Positions 8,851 to 17,972 of a DNA stretch of 64,000 nucleotides are shown piece after piece (the first letter of the stretch is position 1; each line of letters opens with the position of its first letter). Made by a program: the position numbers and the translations under genes. Below the pieces are notes generated by a model, which saw only the letters and a list, made by a program, of their open reading frames with translations, ran no database searches and was not told the DNA's origin. The stretch is from contig CAWCVN010000006.1 of assembly GCA_963799045.1 (NCBI GenBank), positions 1-64,000 of the forward strand, read 5' to 3'. The DNA is from DASRSS01 sp963799045. GTDB taxonomy: Bacteria > Actinomycetota > Actinomycetes > Mycobacteriales > Jatrophihabitantaceae.

Positions 8851-8934
8851 GTCGGCAGGATCGGCCGCTGTCGCCCCCCTCACGTGTCTGCAGTGCATCG
8901 AGCCTTCGGCGGGCGTAGCAGGTTCCCGTTCAGG

Positions 8935-9930
8935 TCACGGTAGTCGGACTACTTGGCCGGCCCAGGCGAGCCCGGCGCCGAAGCCGATGAGAAGAGCGAG
9001 CTGCCCGGAGGTTGTCAGCCCGCTGTCGATCAGGCGGGCGAGCGCGATCGGGATCGAGGCCGAGGAAGTGTTGCCGCAGTCGATGACGTCGGTCGCGACG
9101 AGTGCGTGGGATAGGCCCGCTCGCTGCACTACCGATTCGATGATCCGCAGGTTCGCCTGGTGGGGAACGACCACGTCGATGTCGGCGGGGGATACGCCGG
9201 CGAGATCGCAGGCTTGCAGCGCGAGGCGGGGAACGGTTTCGATCGCCCAGCGGAACACGCCCTGCCCGTTCATCCGCAGGTAGTCGTCGTCCTCGTCGCA
9301 GGCGATCATCGCTGCCTGGCTGCCGTCGCTGCCCCAGGCGATCGGCCCGATGTCGGCGTTGCCCGCGTCCGCCCCCGACCCGGGGCCGAGCAGGGCGGCG
9401 CCGGCGCCGTCACCGAAGATGATCGAAGTGCCGAGGTCTTCCGAGTCGAGCAGCGCGCTCATCCGTTCGGCGCCGACAATCAGCACATGCCGTGCCGTGC
9501 CGCTGCGGATCATCGCGTCGGCAGTACCGATCGCATAGCAGAAGCCGCTGCACGCCGCGTTGAGGTCGAGCGAGCCCGCACGTGCGCCGAGCCGCGCGAC
9601 GAGTTGGCCGCCGATCGGTGCCGCCCCTGCCGGTGTGCTGCAACTGGTGGCGATGGCCAGGTCGAGCTCGCCGGCGTCCACACCGCCGCGTGCGAGCGCG
9701 GACGTTGCGGCGGTCGTGGCCAGATCGAGCAGGTCTTCGGTATCGCCCAGCCGGCGCAGCGCGCGGATACCGGTCCGGGCCTGGATCCACTCGCCGCTAA
9801 GCCCGAACGGGGCGGCCAGCTGCTCGCCCGAGATGCTCGTCGCCGGCAGCGCGGCGCCGAGCCCGAGCAGCCGGCCGGACGTCCTAGCCGTCGTCCGGGC
9901 AAGGGCGGGCAGCGTTCGCGAGGAGGACAC
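8935..9930 (-). CDS. Beta-ketoacyl-ACP synthase III-like (FabH family) protein
   Basis: The 331-residue protein has the complete KAS III triad: C127 in LNAACSGFCYA, H257 in VPHQANLRI and N287 in DCGNTSSASIP. The FabH-type glycine-rich C-terminus IGFGAGLAWAGQVV is also present. KAS III enzymes condense an acyl-CoA with malonyl-ACP, or in related members transfer acyl groups. It starts with GTG and has no obvious ribosome site, so it may be leaderless. It is divergent from icmF with 138 bases between, so branched-chain acyl-CoA metabolism is a plausible role. The actual substrate is unknown. Confidence 0.88.
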   Translation of the reverse strand: MSSSRTLPALARTTARTSGRLLGLGAALPATSISGEQLAAPFGLSGEWIQARTGIRALRRLGDTEDLLDLATTAATSALARGGVDAGELDLAIATSCSTPAGAAPIGGQLVARLGARAGSLDLNAACSGFCYAIGTADAMIRSGTARHVLIVGAERMSALLDSEDLGTSIIFGDGAGAALLGPGSGADAGNADIGPIAWGSDGSQAAMIACDEDDDYLRMNGQGVFRWAIETVPRLALQACDLAGVSPADIDVVVPHQANLRIIESVVQRAGLSHALVATDVIDCGNTSSASIPIALARLIDSGLTTSGQLALLIGFGAGLAWAGQVVRLP

Positions 9931-10068
9931 CGGGATTACTTTGACGTCCTACTAACCAGTACGGAAGGCACGAGACCTCCCGTCAGCTGTGACCCTTCGC
10001 ACGGCAGATATCGCTACCCGCGAGTAGTCGAGATAGTAGGACGTCCTACTACTTTCGAAGGAACGGTC
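9931..10068. promoter_or_regulatory. Divergent promoter region with an 18-bp palindromic operator
   Basis: TAGTAGGACGTCCTACTA at 10034-10051 is a perfect palindrome 17 bases before the icmF start. GACGTCCTACTAA at 9943-9955, beside the start of the KAS III-like gene, repeats one arm. Two sites, one at each gene, suit a TetR-type repressor controlling both directions. No TetR gene is present in this window. Confidence 0.75.
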
Positions 10069-13000
10069 ATGTCCGCTGCCCCGCTGCACGTCCCGCCGCG
10101 TCCGATCAGGGTTGTCACCTCCGCGGCGCTGTTCGACGGTCATGACGCGGCGATCAACATCATGCGGCGGATCCTTCAGGCGCAGGGTGCCGAGGTGATT
10201 CACCTCGGTCACAACCGCTCGGTGGACGAGGTGGCGGTGGCGGCGATCCAGGAGGACGCCGACGCGGTGGCGGTGAGCTCGTACCAGGGTGGGCATGTCG
10301 AGTTCTTCGAGTATCTGGTTCGGACGCTGGGTGAGCGGGGCGCGGGCCACGTGCGGGTCTACGGGGGCGGCGGCGGGACCATCGTCCCGGCGGAGATCGA
10401 CTACCTGCACTCGGTCGGGGTGGCGCGGATCTTCTCGCCGGAGGACGGCCAGCGCCTCGGCTTGGCGCGGATGGTGAACACGATCCTGGCCGACTGCGAC
10501 ACCGCCCCGGCGGCGCGTGGTGTGCCTGCGTTGGAGGCGGTGGCCAGCGGAGACGTGACGGCGCTGGCCCGAGCGATCTCGGTGGCGGAGGCGGGCGGCT
10601 TCGGCGCGGACGAGCTGGCCGACCTGCGTCGTGCGGCGGACCGGGCCGGTTCGGTCGTCTTGGGGATCACCGGTACCGGCGGGTCGGGCAAGTCGTCGTT
10701 GACCGACGAGCTGATCCGCCGGCTGCGCATCGACCAGCAGGACAAGCTGTCGGCGGCAGTGCTGGCGATCGACCCGACCCGCAGGCGGGGCGGCGGCGCG
10801 CTGCTGGGAGACCGGATCCGGATGAACTGCCTGGCCGACGGGCGGGTGTTCTTCCGCTCGATCGCCACCCGTGGCGCCAGCGGCACGGTGCCAGCGGCAT
10901 TGCCGGAGATGGTGGCCGCGTGCAAGGCGGCCGGCTTTGATCTGATCGTTGTGGAGACCCCGGGTGTCGGGCAGGGGGACTCCTCGATCACGGACCTGGT
11001 GGATCTGTCGCTGTATGTGATGACGGCGGAGTTCGGGGCCGCGTCGCAGCTCGAGAAGATCGACATGCTCGATTTCGCCGACGTGGTCGCGATCAATAAG
11101 TACGAGCGGCGCGGCTCGGAGGACGCGCGCCGCGACGTCGCCCGCCAACTGGTGCGCAACCGCGGGGCATTCGGCGCCGCGTGGGAAGACATGCCGGTGT
11201 TCGGGACGTCGGCGGCGTCGTTCGACGACGACGGCGTGAGCGCGCTGTACCAGCACTTGCGCGGCGAGCTGGCCGGCTGCGGCCTCGCGGTAGGCGATGG
11301 GTTGCTGCCTGCGGTCGACACCAAGGCCTCGACGCGGCGCTGGGTGCCGGTACCCGCCGGGCGCGTGCGGTACCTGTCGGAGATCGCCGAGCACGTCCGC
11401 GGCTACCACGCCCAGACGCAGCGGCAGGTGGAACTGGCCCGCCAGCGTCAACTCGCAGCGCGGGCCCAGGCCGCGCTCGAGCACCGCACCGGCCCGGCCT
11501 TGGCGCAGCAATCAGTAGCGGCGACGCTGGACACCCTTGCCACGCTGGCCGAGGAGGCCGATCAGGCGATGGGCCCGGCCACCCTCGCCGTGCTGCGCGA
11601 CTGGCCCGCGATCGTCGAGTCCTACTCCGGCCAGGAGCAGGTCGTCACGGTGCGCGACCGCCAGGTGCCTACGGCGCTGCGGCGCACCACGCTTTCGGGC
11701 AACAGCGTGTCCCGCGTCGCGCTGCCGAAGTACGGCGATGACGGTGAGCTGGTGTCGTTCCTGCGACGGGAGAACCTGCCCGGCTATTTCCCGTTCACCG
11801 CCGGCGTCTTCGCGTTCAAACGCGACGGCGAGGAGCCGGCCCGCATGTTCGCCGGCGAGGGCGACGCGTTCCGCACCAACCGCCGCTTCCACCTGCTGTC
11901 CGAAGGCCAGCCCGCGACCCGGCTGTCCACCGCGTTCGACTCGGTCACCCTCTACGGCCGCGACCCCGACCCGCGACCGGACATCTACGGCAAGGTCGGG
12001 ACCTCCGGAGTCTCCATCGCCACGCTCGAGGACATGAAGGCCCTCTACGCCGGCTTCGACCTCTGCGACCCGACGACCTCGGTATCGATGACGATCAACG
12101 GCCCGGCGCCGACCATCCTGGCGTACTTCCTCAACACCGCCATCGACCAGCAACTCGACGCCTTCCGCACGCGTGAGCACCGGGAACCCTCCGAGCACGA
12201 GGCGAGCGAAATCCGCGCCCGCGTGCTGCAGACCGTGCGTGGCACCGTGCAGGCCGACATCCTCAAGGAGGACCAGGGCCAGAACACCTGCATCTTCTCC
12301 ACCGAGTTCAGCCTGCGGATGATGGCCGACCTCCAGCAGTGGTTCATCGAGCAAGGCGTGCGGAACTTCTACTCGGTGTCGATCTCCGGCTACCACATCG
12401 CCGAAGCCGGTGCGAACCCGATCAGCCAGCTGGCGTTCACCCTGGCCAACGGGTTCACCTACGTCGAGTCCTACCTCGCCCGCGGAATGAAGATCGACGA
12501 GTTCGCGCCGAACCTGTCGTTCTTCTTCTCCAACGGCATGGACGCTGAATACACCGTGCTGGGCCGGGTCGCCCGCCGCATCTGGGCGATCGCCATGCGT
12601 GAGCGGTACGGCGCCAACGAGCGCAGCCAGAAACTGAAGTACCACGTCCAGACCTCGGGCCGTTCGCTGCACGCGCAAGAGATGGCGTTCAACGACATCC
12701 GCACCACACTGCAGGCCCTGTGCGCGTTGTACGACAACGCGAACAGTCTGCACACGAATGCCTACGACGAGGCCGTCACCACTCCGTCAGCCGAATCAGT
12801 GCGCCGGGCGCTGGCGATCCAACTGGTCATCAACCGCGAATGGGGCCTGTCGATGAACGAGAACCCGCTGCAGGGCTCGTTCGTCGTCGACGAGCTCACC
12901 GACCTCGTCGAACAAGCCGTGCTCACCGAGTTCGACCGACTCACCGAACGCGGCGGCGTGCTCGGTGCGATGGAGACCGGATACCAGCGCGGCAGGATCC

Positions 13001-13338
13001 AGGACGAGTCCATGCTCTACGAACAGCGCAAGCACGACGGCAGCCTGCCCATCATCGGCGTCAACACCTTCCGCGCGACGGCAGGGGGCGAGACGCCGAC
13101 GGAGCTCGAGCTCGCCCGCGGCACCGAAGCCGAGAAGCAGTCCCAACTGTCCCGGCTCGCCGACTTCCACACCCGCCACCACGACGAAGCGCAGCACGCA
13201 CTGGCCCGCCTGCGCCGTGTCGTCGCCGACGGCGGCAACGCGTTCGCCGAACTCATGCACGCTGCGCGCGTCTGCTCCCTCGGTCAGATCACCGACACCT
13301 TCTTCGACGTCGGCGGCCAATTCCGCCGCAACGTGTAG
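10069..13338 (+). CDS. icmF: Fused isobutyryl-CoA mutase IcmF
   Basis: The 1089-residue protein joins three parts. The N-terminal B12-binding domain has the DxH motif (DGHDAAINIM, H25). A MeaB-type GTPase chaperone domain has its P-loop GTGGSGKSS near residue 205. The C-terminal acyl-CoA mutase TIM barrel carries GKVGTSGVSIATLEDM, SMTINGPAPTILA and NCxx-type segments typical of IcmF. IcmF interconverts isobutyryl-CoA and n-butyryl-CoA with adenosylcobalamin and can also act on pivalyl-CoA. ATG 10069 has GAAGGAAC eight bases upstream; an apparent longer frame to 9160 overlaps the KAS III gene on the other strand and is spurious. No B12 riboswitch is visible upstream. Confidence 0.95.
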   Translation: MSAAPLHVPPRPIRVVTSAALFDGHDAAINIMRRILQAQGAEVIHLGHNRSVDEVAVAAIQEDADAVAVSSYQGGHVEFFEYLVRTLGERGAGHVRVYGGGGGTIVPAEIDYLHSVGVARIFSPEDGQRLGLARMVNTILADCDTAPAARGVPALEAVASGDVTALARAISVAEAGGFGADELADLRRAADRAGSVVLGITGTGGSGKSSLTDELIRRLRIDQQDKLSAAVLAIDPTRRRGGGALLGDRIRMNCLADGRVFFRSIATRGASGTVPAALPEMVAACKAAGFDLIVVETPGVGQGDSSITDLVDLSLYVMTAEFGAASQLEKIDMLDFADVVAINKYERRGSEDARRDVARQLVRNRGAFGAAWEDMPVFGTSAASFDDDGVSALYQHLRGELAGCGLAVGDGLLPAVDTKASTRRWVPVPAGRVRYLSEIAEHVRGYHAQTQRQVELARQRQLAARAQAALEHRTGPALAQQSVAATLDTLATLAEEADQAMGPATLAVLRDWPAIVESYSGQEQVVTVRDRQVPTALRRTTLSGNSVSRVALPKYGDDGELVSFLRRENLPGYFPFTAGVFAFKRDGEEPARMFAGEGDAFRTNRRFHLLSEGQPATRLSTAFDSVTLYGRDPDPRPDIYGKVGTSGVSIATLEDMKALYAGFDLCDPTTSVSMTINGPAPTILAYFLNTAIDQQLDAFRTREHREPSEHEASEIRARVLQTVRGTVQADILKEDQGQNTCIFSTEFSLRMMADLQQWFIEQGVRNFYSVSISGYHIAEAGANPISQLAFTLANGFTYVESYLARGMKIDEFAPNLSFFFSNGMDAEYTVLGRVARRIWAIAMRERYGANERSQKLKYHVQTSGRSLHAQEMAFNDIRTTLQALCALYDNANSLHTNAYDEAVTTPSAESVRRALAIQLVINREWGLSMNENPLQGSFVVDELTDLVEQAVLTEFDRLTERGGVLGAMETGYQRGRIQDESMLYEQRKHDGSLPIIGVNTFRATAGGETPTELELARGTEAEKQSQLSRLADFHTRHHDEAQHALARLRRVVADGGNAFAELMHAARVCSLGQITDTFFDVGGQFRRNV

Positions 13339-13373
13339 GTGGCCGGTGCCGGCATCGTCGAGGCGGCGCCCGG

Positions 13374-14123
13374 TCACCGCACGGTGAACGCCGCCAGCAG
13401 GCGGCGCGCGTCCTCGGTGCCTGCCATCGCCGCGATGCTCGCACTCTCGACCTCGAGGTGCTCGGCAAGTGAGCGACCCGCCGCCGAGCGGACCAGCCCA
13501 CGCGTCGGACCTAGTGCCGCTGGTCCGGAGGCCAGTTGACGTGCCAGTCCCGAGGCCACCTCGTCGACCACCTGGTCGGCACAGACGGTGTTCACCAGCC
13601 CCCACTCCAGCGCCTCGGCCGCGGTGAGTACCCGGTTCAGCAGCGTGAGCTCCAGCGCGCGACGAGTCCCCACCAATCGCGGCAGGAACCAGGACGCCCC
13701 GCTGTCCGGAGTCAGGCCCACCGTCGTGAAGGCCGACAGGAAGCGCGCCGACTCCGCCGCGACCACCAGATCTGCCGCGCAGACGTACGCCAGACCGGCG
13801 CCGACCGCACTGCCGTGCACGGCTGCCGTGATCGGCTTCCCCAACGACTCCATCGCGAGTACGGCGCGGTTCGAGGCCGCTGCCAGCCCGCGCACGAACG
13901 TCTCGGGATCGTCCGCCGATGCCATCGCCTTCACGTCGCCGCCGCTGCAGAACGAGTTGCCGCGACCGCTCAGCAGCACAGCCCGGACCGACGGGTCGGA
14001 TCCGGCCCGCTGCATCGCTGCGTGCAGGCCGTCCGCCAGCTCCAGGTCCACCGCGTTGTAGGCCTCCGGCCGGTTGAGCTCGACGTGCGCCACGCCGTCC
14101 TGAACCGCATATTCCACCGGCAT
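13374..14123 (-). CDS. Enoyl-CoA hydratase/isomerase family protein
   Basis: The 249-residue protein is a standard crotonase-fold enzyme. VELNRPEAYNAVD starts the fold, the oxyanion-hole segment FCSGGDVKAM follows, and the second CoA-binding motif is HGSAVGAGLAYVCAADLVVA. At the catalytic loop it reads TPDSGASWFLPRLVG, where the classical hydratase Glu is replaced by Ser, so it may be an isomerase or act on an unusual acyl-CoA. It lies seven bases after the binding-protein gene on the same strand, downstream in a probable shared transcript. Confidence 0.88.
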   Translation of the reverse strand: MPVEYAVQDGVAHVELNRPEAYNAVDLELADGLHAAMQRAGSDPSVRAVLLSGRGNSFCSGGDVKAMASADDPETFVRGLAAASNRAVLAMESLGKPITAAVHGSAVGAGLAYVCAADLVVAAESARFLSAFTTVGLTPDSGASWFLPRLVGTRRALELTLLNRVLTAAEALEWGLVNTVCADQVVDEVASGLARQLASGPAALGPTRGLVRSAAGRSLAEHLEVESASIAAMAGTEDARRLLAAFTVR

Positions 14124-14130
14124 GACGCGC

Positions 14131-15234
14131 TCAGCCCTGCAGCGTGATCCCGTCGGCCTTCCAGCGGGCCTGGAAGAACGGCGCGAAGTCGGCGTACGGC
14201 CAGGAGTCGGTGGCCGGCACGTTCTGCGGCGTCACGACCACGTAGGGCAGTGGGTGGATGCTCGGATCGACCGCCCAGTCGGACTTGTTCAGGACCAGCT
14301 TGTTCACCAGCGAGTCCAGCGCGTACCAGCTGACGTCCATGAGCGGCGAGTCCGCGATGGCCATCGGCACGGCGTGCTTGCGCAGCAGCGGGAAGTCGGC
14401 CGGGTCGAGGTAGATCGAGTAGACGCCCGCGCCGCGAAGGTTCTGGGTCACGATCGTGTTGACCGCGGGCTGGAACTCGAAGTCCTGGGGGGCCCACACC
14501 GCGGTGATCGAGGTGTTCGCACGAAGCGAGTTGGAGACCGCAGACACGGTGTCCTGAATCGGGTTGCTCAGATCGGTCTCGTGCGAGGCCGCGACACTGA
14601 TGCCGGTCCCGGAGATCGCCTTCTGCAGCGCCTGGTTGCGCAGCACGATCGCCTCCTGGGCGGAGGCTTTCAGCTCCAACAGCTTGCCCTTGCCGCCGAG
14701 GTCCTTGACCATCTGAGCGGCGACCATCGACGCCATCTTGGTGTCGTCCGGGGCGTAGGTCGCACCGTAGAGGTGTGACGGGTCGGTCACCGGGGCACCG
14801 ATCTCGATCGCCGGGATGCCCTTGGCCTTGGCCTGCTGCAGACCGAGTGCAGCGGCAGAGGGCGGGATCGCCATCGTGATCAGGGCGTCCACACCCTGGT
14901 TCACCATCGCCGAGACGCCGGACGCCATCTGCGACGGGTCGCCGTTGGCGTTGGCGACCTTGACCTTCCAGCCGAGCATCGCTGCGCCGCGCTTGAACTC
15001 CGCGACGGTCTGCAACACGACCGGTGCGGCCTCGGTGATCTCGACGAACCCGATGGTGAACGCCTTGTTGTTCGCGGTGCCACCGGAGGCGGCGCCGGAG
15101 GACACGGGGGACGACGAGCTGCCGGCCGAACCGCCCGGCGAGGAGCTACCGGACGACGAGCAGGCGCTGAGGGCGGCGGTCGCGCCCAATGCGATGAGGG
15201 CCGCGGCGGTCCGTCGGCGTGGGCGGTAGGTCAT
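14131..15234 (-). CDS. ABC transporter substrate-binding lipoprotein, sugar (RbsB-like) type
   Basis: The 367-residue protein begins with a lipoprotein signal ending ALSAC (Cys25) and a Ser/Gly-rich linker. A type I periplasmic-binding fold follows (TIGFVEITEAAP, VNQGVDALITMA, AKGIPAIEIGAP). It is clearly paralogous to the protein at 42652-43752, sharing AKAKGIP, YAP, HETDLSN/AN, IQDTVSAVSN, DFEF, LVNK and LNKSDW. The only matching ATPase and permease in the window are at 37487-40125. The ligand is probably a small CoA-degradable compound rather than a sugar, judging from neighbours. GAGGAGCAAGGACC precedes the ATG. Confidence 0.87.
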   Translation of the reverse strand: MTYRPRRRTAAALIALGATAALSACSSSGSSSPGGSAGSSSSPVSSGAASGGTANNKAFTIGFVEITEAAPVVLQTVAEFKRGAAMLGWKVKVANANGDPSQMASGVSAMVNQGVDALITMAIPPSAAALGLQQAKAKGIPAIEIGAPVTDPSHLYGATYAPDDTKMASMVAAQMVKDLGGKGKLLELKASAQEAIVLRNQALQKAISGTGISVAASHETDLSNPIQDTVSAVSNSLRANTSITAVWAPQDFEFQPAVNTIVTQNLRGAGVYSIYLDPADFPLLRKHAVPMAIADSPLMDVSWYALDSLVNKLVLNKSDWAVDPSIHPLPYVVVTPQNVPATDSWPYADFAPFFQARWKADGITLQG

Positions 15235-15323
15235 GGTCCTTGCTCCTCATGTCGTTGGCAGTGTCAGCTCGAACGGCCATGCACGAGGCGGAACGTATCA
15301 AAATTCCTGCTAAACATGAATAG

Positions 15324-15338
15324 CATTCGAAGGAATTG
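15324..15338. promoter_or_regulatory. Motif CATTCGAAGGAATTG shared with 35807-35821
   Basis: Fourteen of fifteen bases match the motif upstream of the class II aldolase gene. It lies in the AT-richer 139-base gap upstream of the binding-protein gene. It contains the inverted repeat ATTC-N4-GAAT, so a regulator site is possible. Confidence 0.35.
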
Positions 15339-15373
15339 GCGTAGCGGTGCAGGTCGGCGCTGCGAGACCTCGC

Positions 15374-16570
15374 TCAGAGACGTTCGATGACGGTCGCGTT
15401 GGCCATGCCGCTGCCCTCGCACATCGTCTGCAGGCCCCACCGTCCGCCGGTGGCCTCGAGGGTGTTCAGCATCGTCGTCATGATGCGCGCGCCCGAGGCG
15501 CCGAGCGGATGCCCCAGCGAGATGGCCCCGCCGCGCGGGTTGAGACGCTCGCTCGGGAAGTCGAACTCCGCCTGCCAGGCCAGCGGCACGGACGCGAACG
15601 CCTCGTTGACCTCGGCGACGTCGATGTCCTCGATGCTCAGTCCGCCGCGCTCGAGCGCCTTGCGCGTCGCGGCGATCGGGCCGGAGAGCATCAGGATCGG
15701 GTCGTCGCCGACCACCGAGAACGAGTGGAACCGGGCGCGTGGGCGCAGCCCCAGTGCGGCCGCCCTGTCGGCGCTCATGATCAGCAGGGACGACGCGGCG
15801 TCGGCCAACTGCGAGGAGTTGCCCGGCGTGATGGACCAGGCGATCTCGGGGAAGCGTTCGGCCGCGGCCTCGGTCCGGAACACCGTCGGCAGGCCGGCGA
15901 GCTTCTCGGCCGTGGTGCCGCGCCGGATCGTCTCGTCGGTCGAGACCAGGACCTCGCCGTCCTCGGTCGGCACCGTCACCGGCACGATCTCGGCGTCGAA
16001 GGCGCCACTGTCCGCCGCTGCCGCTGCGCGTGCATGCGACAGCGCGGAGAACTCGTCGAGCTCCTCGCGCGACAGCTTCCACCTGCTGGCCATCAACTCG
16101 GCCGCGATGCCCTGGGAGACGAGGCCGGGCGCGTACCGCGCCTCGACGGACGGCCCATGTCCGTCCTGCCCCATCCGTCCGGAGCCCATGGGCACCCGGC
16201 TCATCGACTCGATGCCCGCGACCACGGCGATGTCGTACGCGCCGGACATGATCCCTTGGGCCGCGAAGTGCGCGGCCTGCTGGCTCGAGCCGCAGCGGCG
16301 GTCGATCGTGGTTGCCGGCACCGACTCCGGCAGCCCGGCAGCCAGCCACGCGATGCGCCCAGGGCACGCCGACTGCTCACCCACCTGGCTGACGCAGCCG
16401 ACCAGCACGTCGTCGACGAGCGCCGGGTCGATGTCGGTGCGCGCCATGAGTGCCGCGAGATTGGCGGCGAGCAGCTCCACCGCGTGCAGCCCGGACAGCG
16501 CTCCACCGCTCTTTCCCTTGCCGACCGGGGTCCGGATCGCATCGACGATCACTGCATCCTGCAGCGGCAT
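15374..16570 (-). CDS. Thiolase (acetyl-CoA acyltransferase)
   Basis: The 398-residue protein is a full-length thiolase with nucleophile C93 (DRRCGSSQQA), H354 (SLGHPLGASGARI), C384 (MCEGSGMANA) and NEAFASVPLAW. It would cleave a 3-ketoacyl-CoA to acyl-CoA and acetyl- or propionyl-CoA. ATG 16570 (MPLQDAVIVD) follows GGAGGCTGTTC; an in-frame extension upstream lacks a ribosome site. It is divergent from the duplicated-family gene at 16666, with an operator-like palindrome between. Confidence 0.94.
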   Translation of the reverse strand: MPLQDAVIVDAIRTPVGKGKSGGALSGLHAVELLAANLAALMARTDIDPALVDDVLVGCVSQVGEQSACPGRIAWLAAGLPESVPATTIDRRCGSSQQAAHFAAQGIMSGAYDIAVVAGIESMSRVPMGSGRMGQDGHGPSVEARYAPGLVSQGIAAELMASRWKLSREELDEFSALSHARAAAAADSGAFDAEIVPVTVPTEDGEVLVSTDETIRRGTTAEKLAGLPTVFRTEAAAERFPEIAWSITPGNSSQLADAASSLLIMSADRAAALGLRPRARFHSFSVVGDDPILMLSGPIAATRKALERGGLSIEDIDVAEVNEAFASVPLAWQAEFDFPSERLNPRGGAISLGHPLGASGARIMTTMLNTLEATGGRWGLQTMCEGSGMANATVIERL

Positions 16571-16607
16571 GAACAGCCTCCTTGAGCGGCGACGACCGAC
16601 CCTATCT

Positions 16608-16621
16608 ATGATAACCATAAT
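16608..16621. promoter_or_regulatory. Operator-like site ATGATAACCATAAT
   Basis: This imperfect palindrome (ATG...CAT) sits midway in the 95-base divergent gap between the thiolase and the next gene. Close relatives occur at 26337-26350, 40177-40190 and 40247-40260, all in divergent promoters of the same catabolic region. Confidence 0.55.
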
Positions 16622-16665
16622 CCTGTAGTGCGACGCGGCGGTGCCGCGGGAACGGGGAACGCGGC

Positions 16666-17551
16666 ATGACCACCATCAAGCGACGAGGCCCCGCTGCTGA
16701 ATGCGGAGAACGACGACGACCATCCGCAGGCGGTCGCGACCAGCTACGGCCCGGTCCGGATCGTCCTGATCGACTCGGCGCGCTACTGCGACAGCCGCAA
16801 CGGCAACGACGTGGTGGTCGTCGGCTCCTACGGCGGCACGCTGCCCGCCCGCCTCGTCGCCCCGCACCGCCCGGTCGGCGTCATCAGCCACGACGTCGGG
16901 ATCGCTGCCGACGGCTCCGGCATCAGCGGGCTGCCCTACTTCGAAGCCCTCGGCATCCCCGCCGCCACCGTCGAAGGCGCCACGGCCGAACTGGGCAACG
17001 CCCGCGACATGCTCGACAACGGCCTGATCTCGCGGGTGAACGTGCTCGCCGAGCGATGCGGCGTAACCGTGGGTATGCCCACCGCCGAGGCGGCGCGGCT
17101 GCTGGCCACCGGCGACCCCGGCAGCCGCGAGGCACAGACAAAGGTGCGGCGGGAAACGAAGCAGTCCGACGACTCCGGGCACTCGATCGTCGTCACGGAC
17201 TCGATCGTGTTCGCGCTGCCCGAGGACAGCGCCAACGTGCTCGTCACGGCCGGGCACACCGGCAGCACCGGAGCCCGGTTCATCGAGCTCGTCTCCCCCC
17301 GCGGATTCATCTGCGCCGACGGCGGCAGCGCGAAGAACCACTCGGGAACGGCCGGGCTGAAACGCCTCGACGAGGTCGGCCTCGCCGGTGCCTGCTACGA
17401 CGTCATGAGCGCCGCGATGGGCGATGCGTTCGATGCCTGGAACCGCGGTCTGATCTCCACGGTCAACGACTGCGCCTACGCTCGCGGGGTGCGGGTCGGG
17501 CAGCGTGTGGACGAGGCGGCGGCCCTGCTGCTGGCCGGCCGGGTCCGCTGA
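16666..17551 (+). CDS. Unrecognised internally duplicated protein, copy A (one frameshift near the start)
   Basis: I do not recognise the family. About 290 residues form two similar halves of roughly 125 residues. Each half has a VTDS/LIDS strand, a NVLVTAGHTG or DVVVVGSYGG segment, a PxGxIxxDxG stretch (PVGVISHDVG; PRGFICADGG), SGxxGL, GLISxVN (GLISRVN; GLISTVN) and an ending GVxVG plus EAA-LLL. The only start, ATG 16666, is out of frame with the body; dropping one base near 16680 gives MTTIKDEAPLLNAEN and joins SYGPVRIVLIDSA. A paralogue with the same duplication lies at 26374-27256. Both copies head divergent promoters and overlap acyl-CoA genes, so a role in the same CoA-linked catabolism is inferred. 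No signal peptide or membrane segment is present. Confidence 0.75.
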
Positions 17552-17972
17552 TGGAGCCGATGCTCGCCGAACGGGACGCCGGCCTCACCGACCCGTTCTG
17601 GGCCGCGGCCGGCCGGGGGCAGCTGGTGCGCCCGGTGTGCCGCGACTGCGGCCGCAGCCACTTCACGCCCAAGTGGTCCTGCCCGCACTGCCACTCCGAG
17701 AACTGGGCCTACGAGCCCAGCAGCGGACGCGGCCGGATCTACTCGAGCACGGTTGTGCATCGCGGACCCGACGCCACCTGGCCCACCCCGTACGTGCTGG
17801 TGATCGTCGACCTCGAGGAGGGCTGGTCGATGCTCAGCAGGCTCGTCGTCGACGCTCCCGGCGACACCGAGAGCTTCGCCGGCCGCGACCGTGCAGGTCC
17901 GGTTCGAACAGGAAGCCGCGCGCGCCGAACCGCACGCTCCCCGTCTTCGGTCTCGTCGAGGCCTCGGCATGA
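17551..17972 (+). pseudogene. DUF35 OB-fold/zinc-ribbon protein (ChsH2-like), two frameshifts
   Basis: The protein begins MEPMLAERDAGLTDPFWAAA. It has a rubredoxin-like zinc ribbon, CRDCGRSHFTPKWSCPHC (Cys pairs at about residues 29/32 and 43/46), then an OB-fold (GRIYSSTVVHRGP). Its C-terminus, VRFEQ then LPVFGLVEA, is reached only after single-base frame changes near 17885 and 17925. DUF35 proteins act as partners of thiolase-like enzymes or hydratases, for example ChsH2 with the Ltp2 aldolase in steroid side-chain degradation. A lipid-transfer-type thiolase follows two genes later. The ATG overlaps the preceding TGA, and its own TGA overlaps the ligase ATG. Confidence 0.8.

Noticed and set aside
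9160..10068. Long in-frame N-terminal extension of icmF (to 1392 residues)
   Set aside because: It runs antisense through the KAS III-like gene and the operator; the ATG at 10069 has a good ribosome site and gives the normal IcmF N-terminus.
9931..10068. Cobalamin riboswitch upstream of icmF
   Set aside because: No B12-box-like sequence and the 138-base gap is too short for a full aptamer plus promoter.
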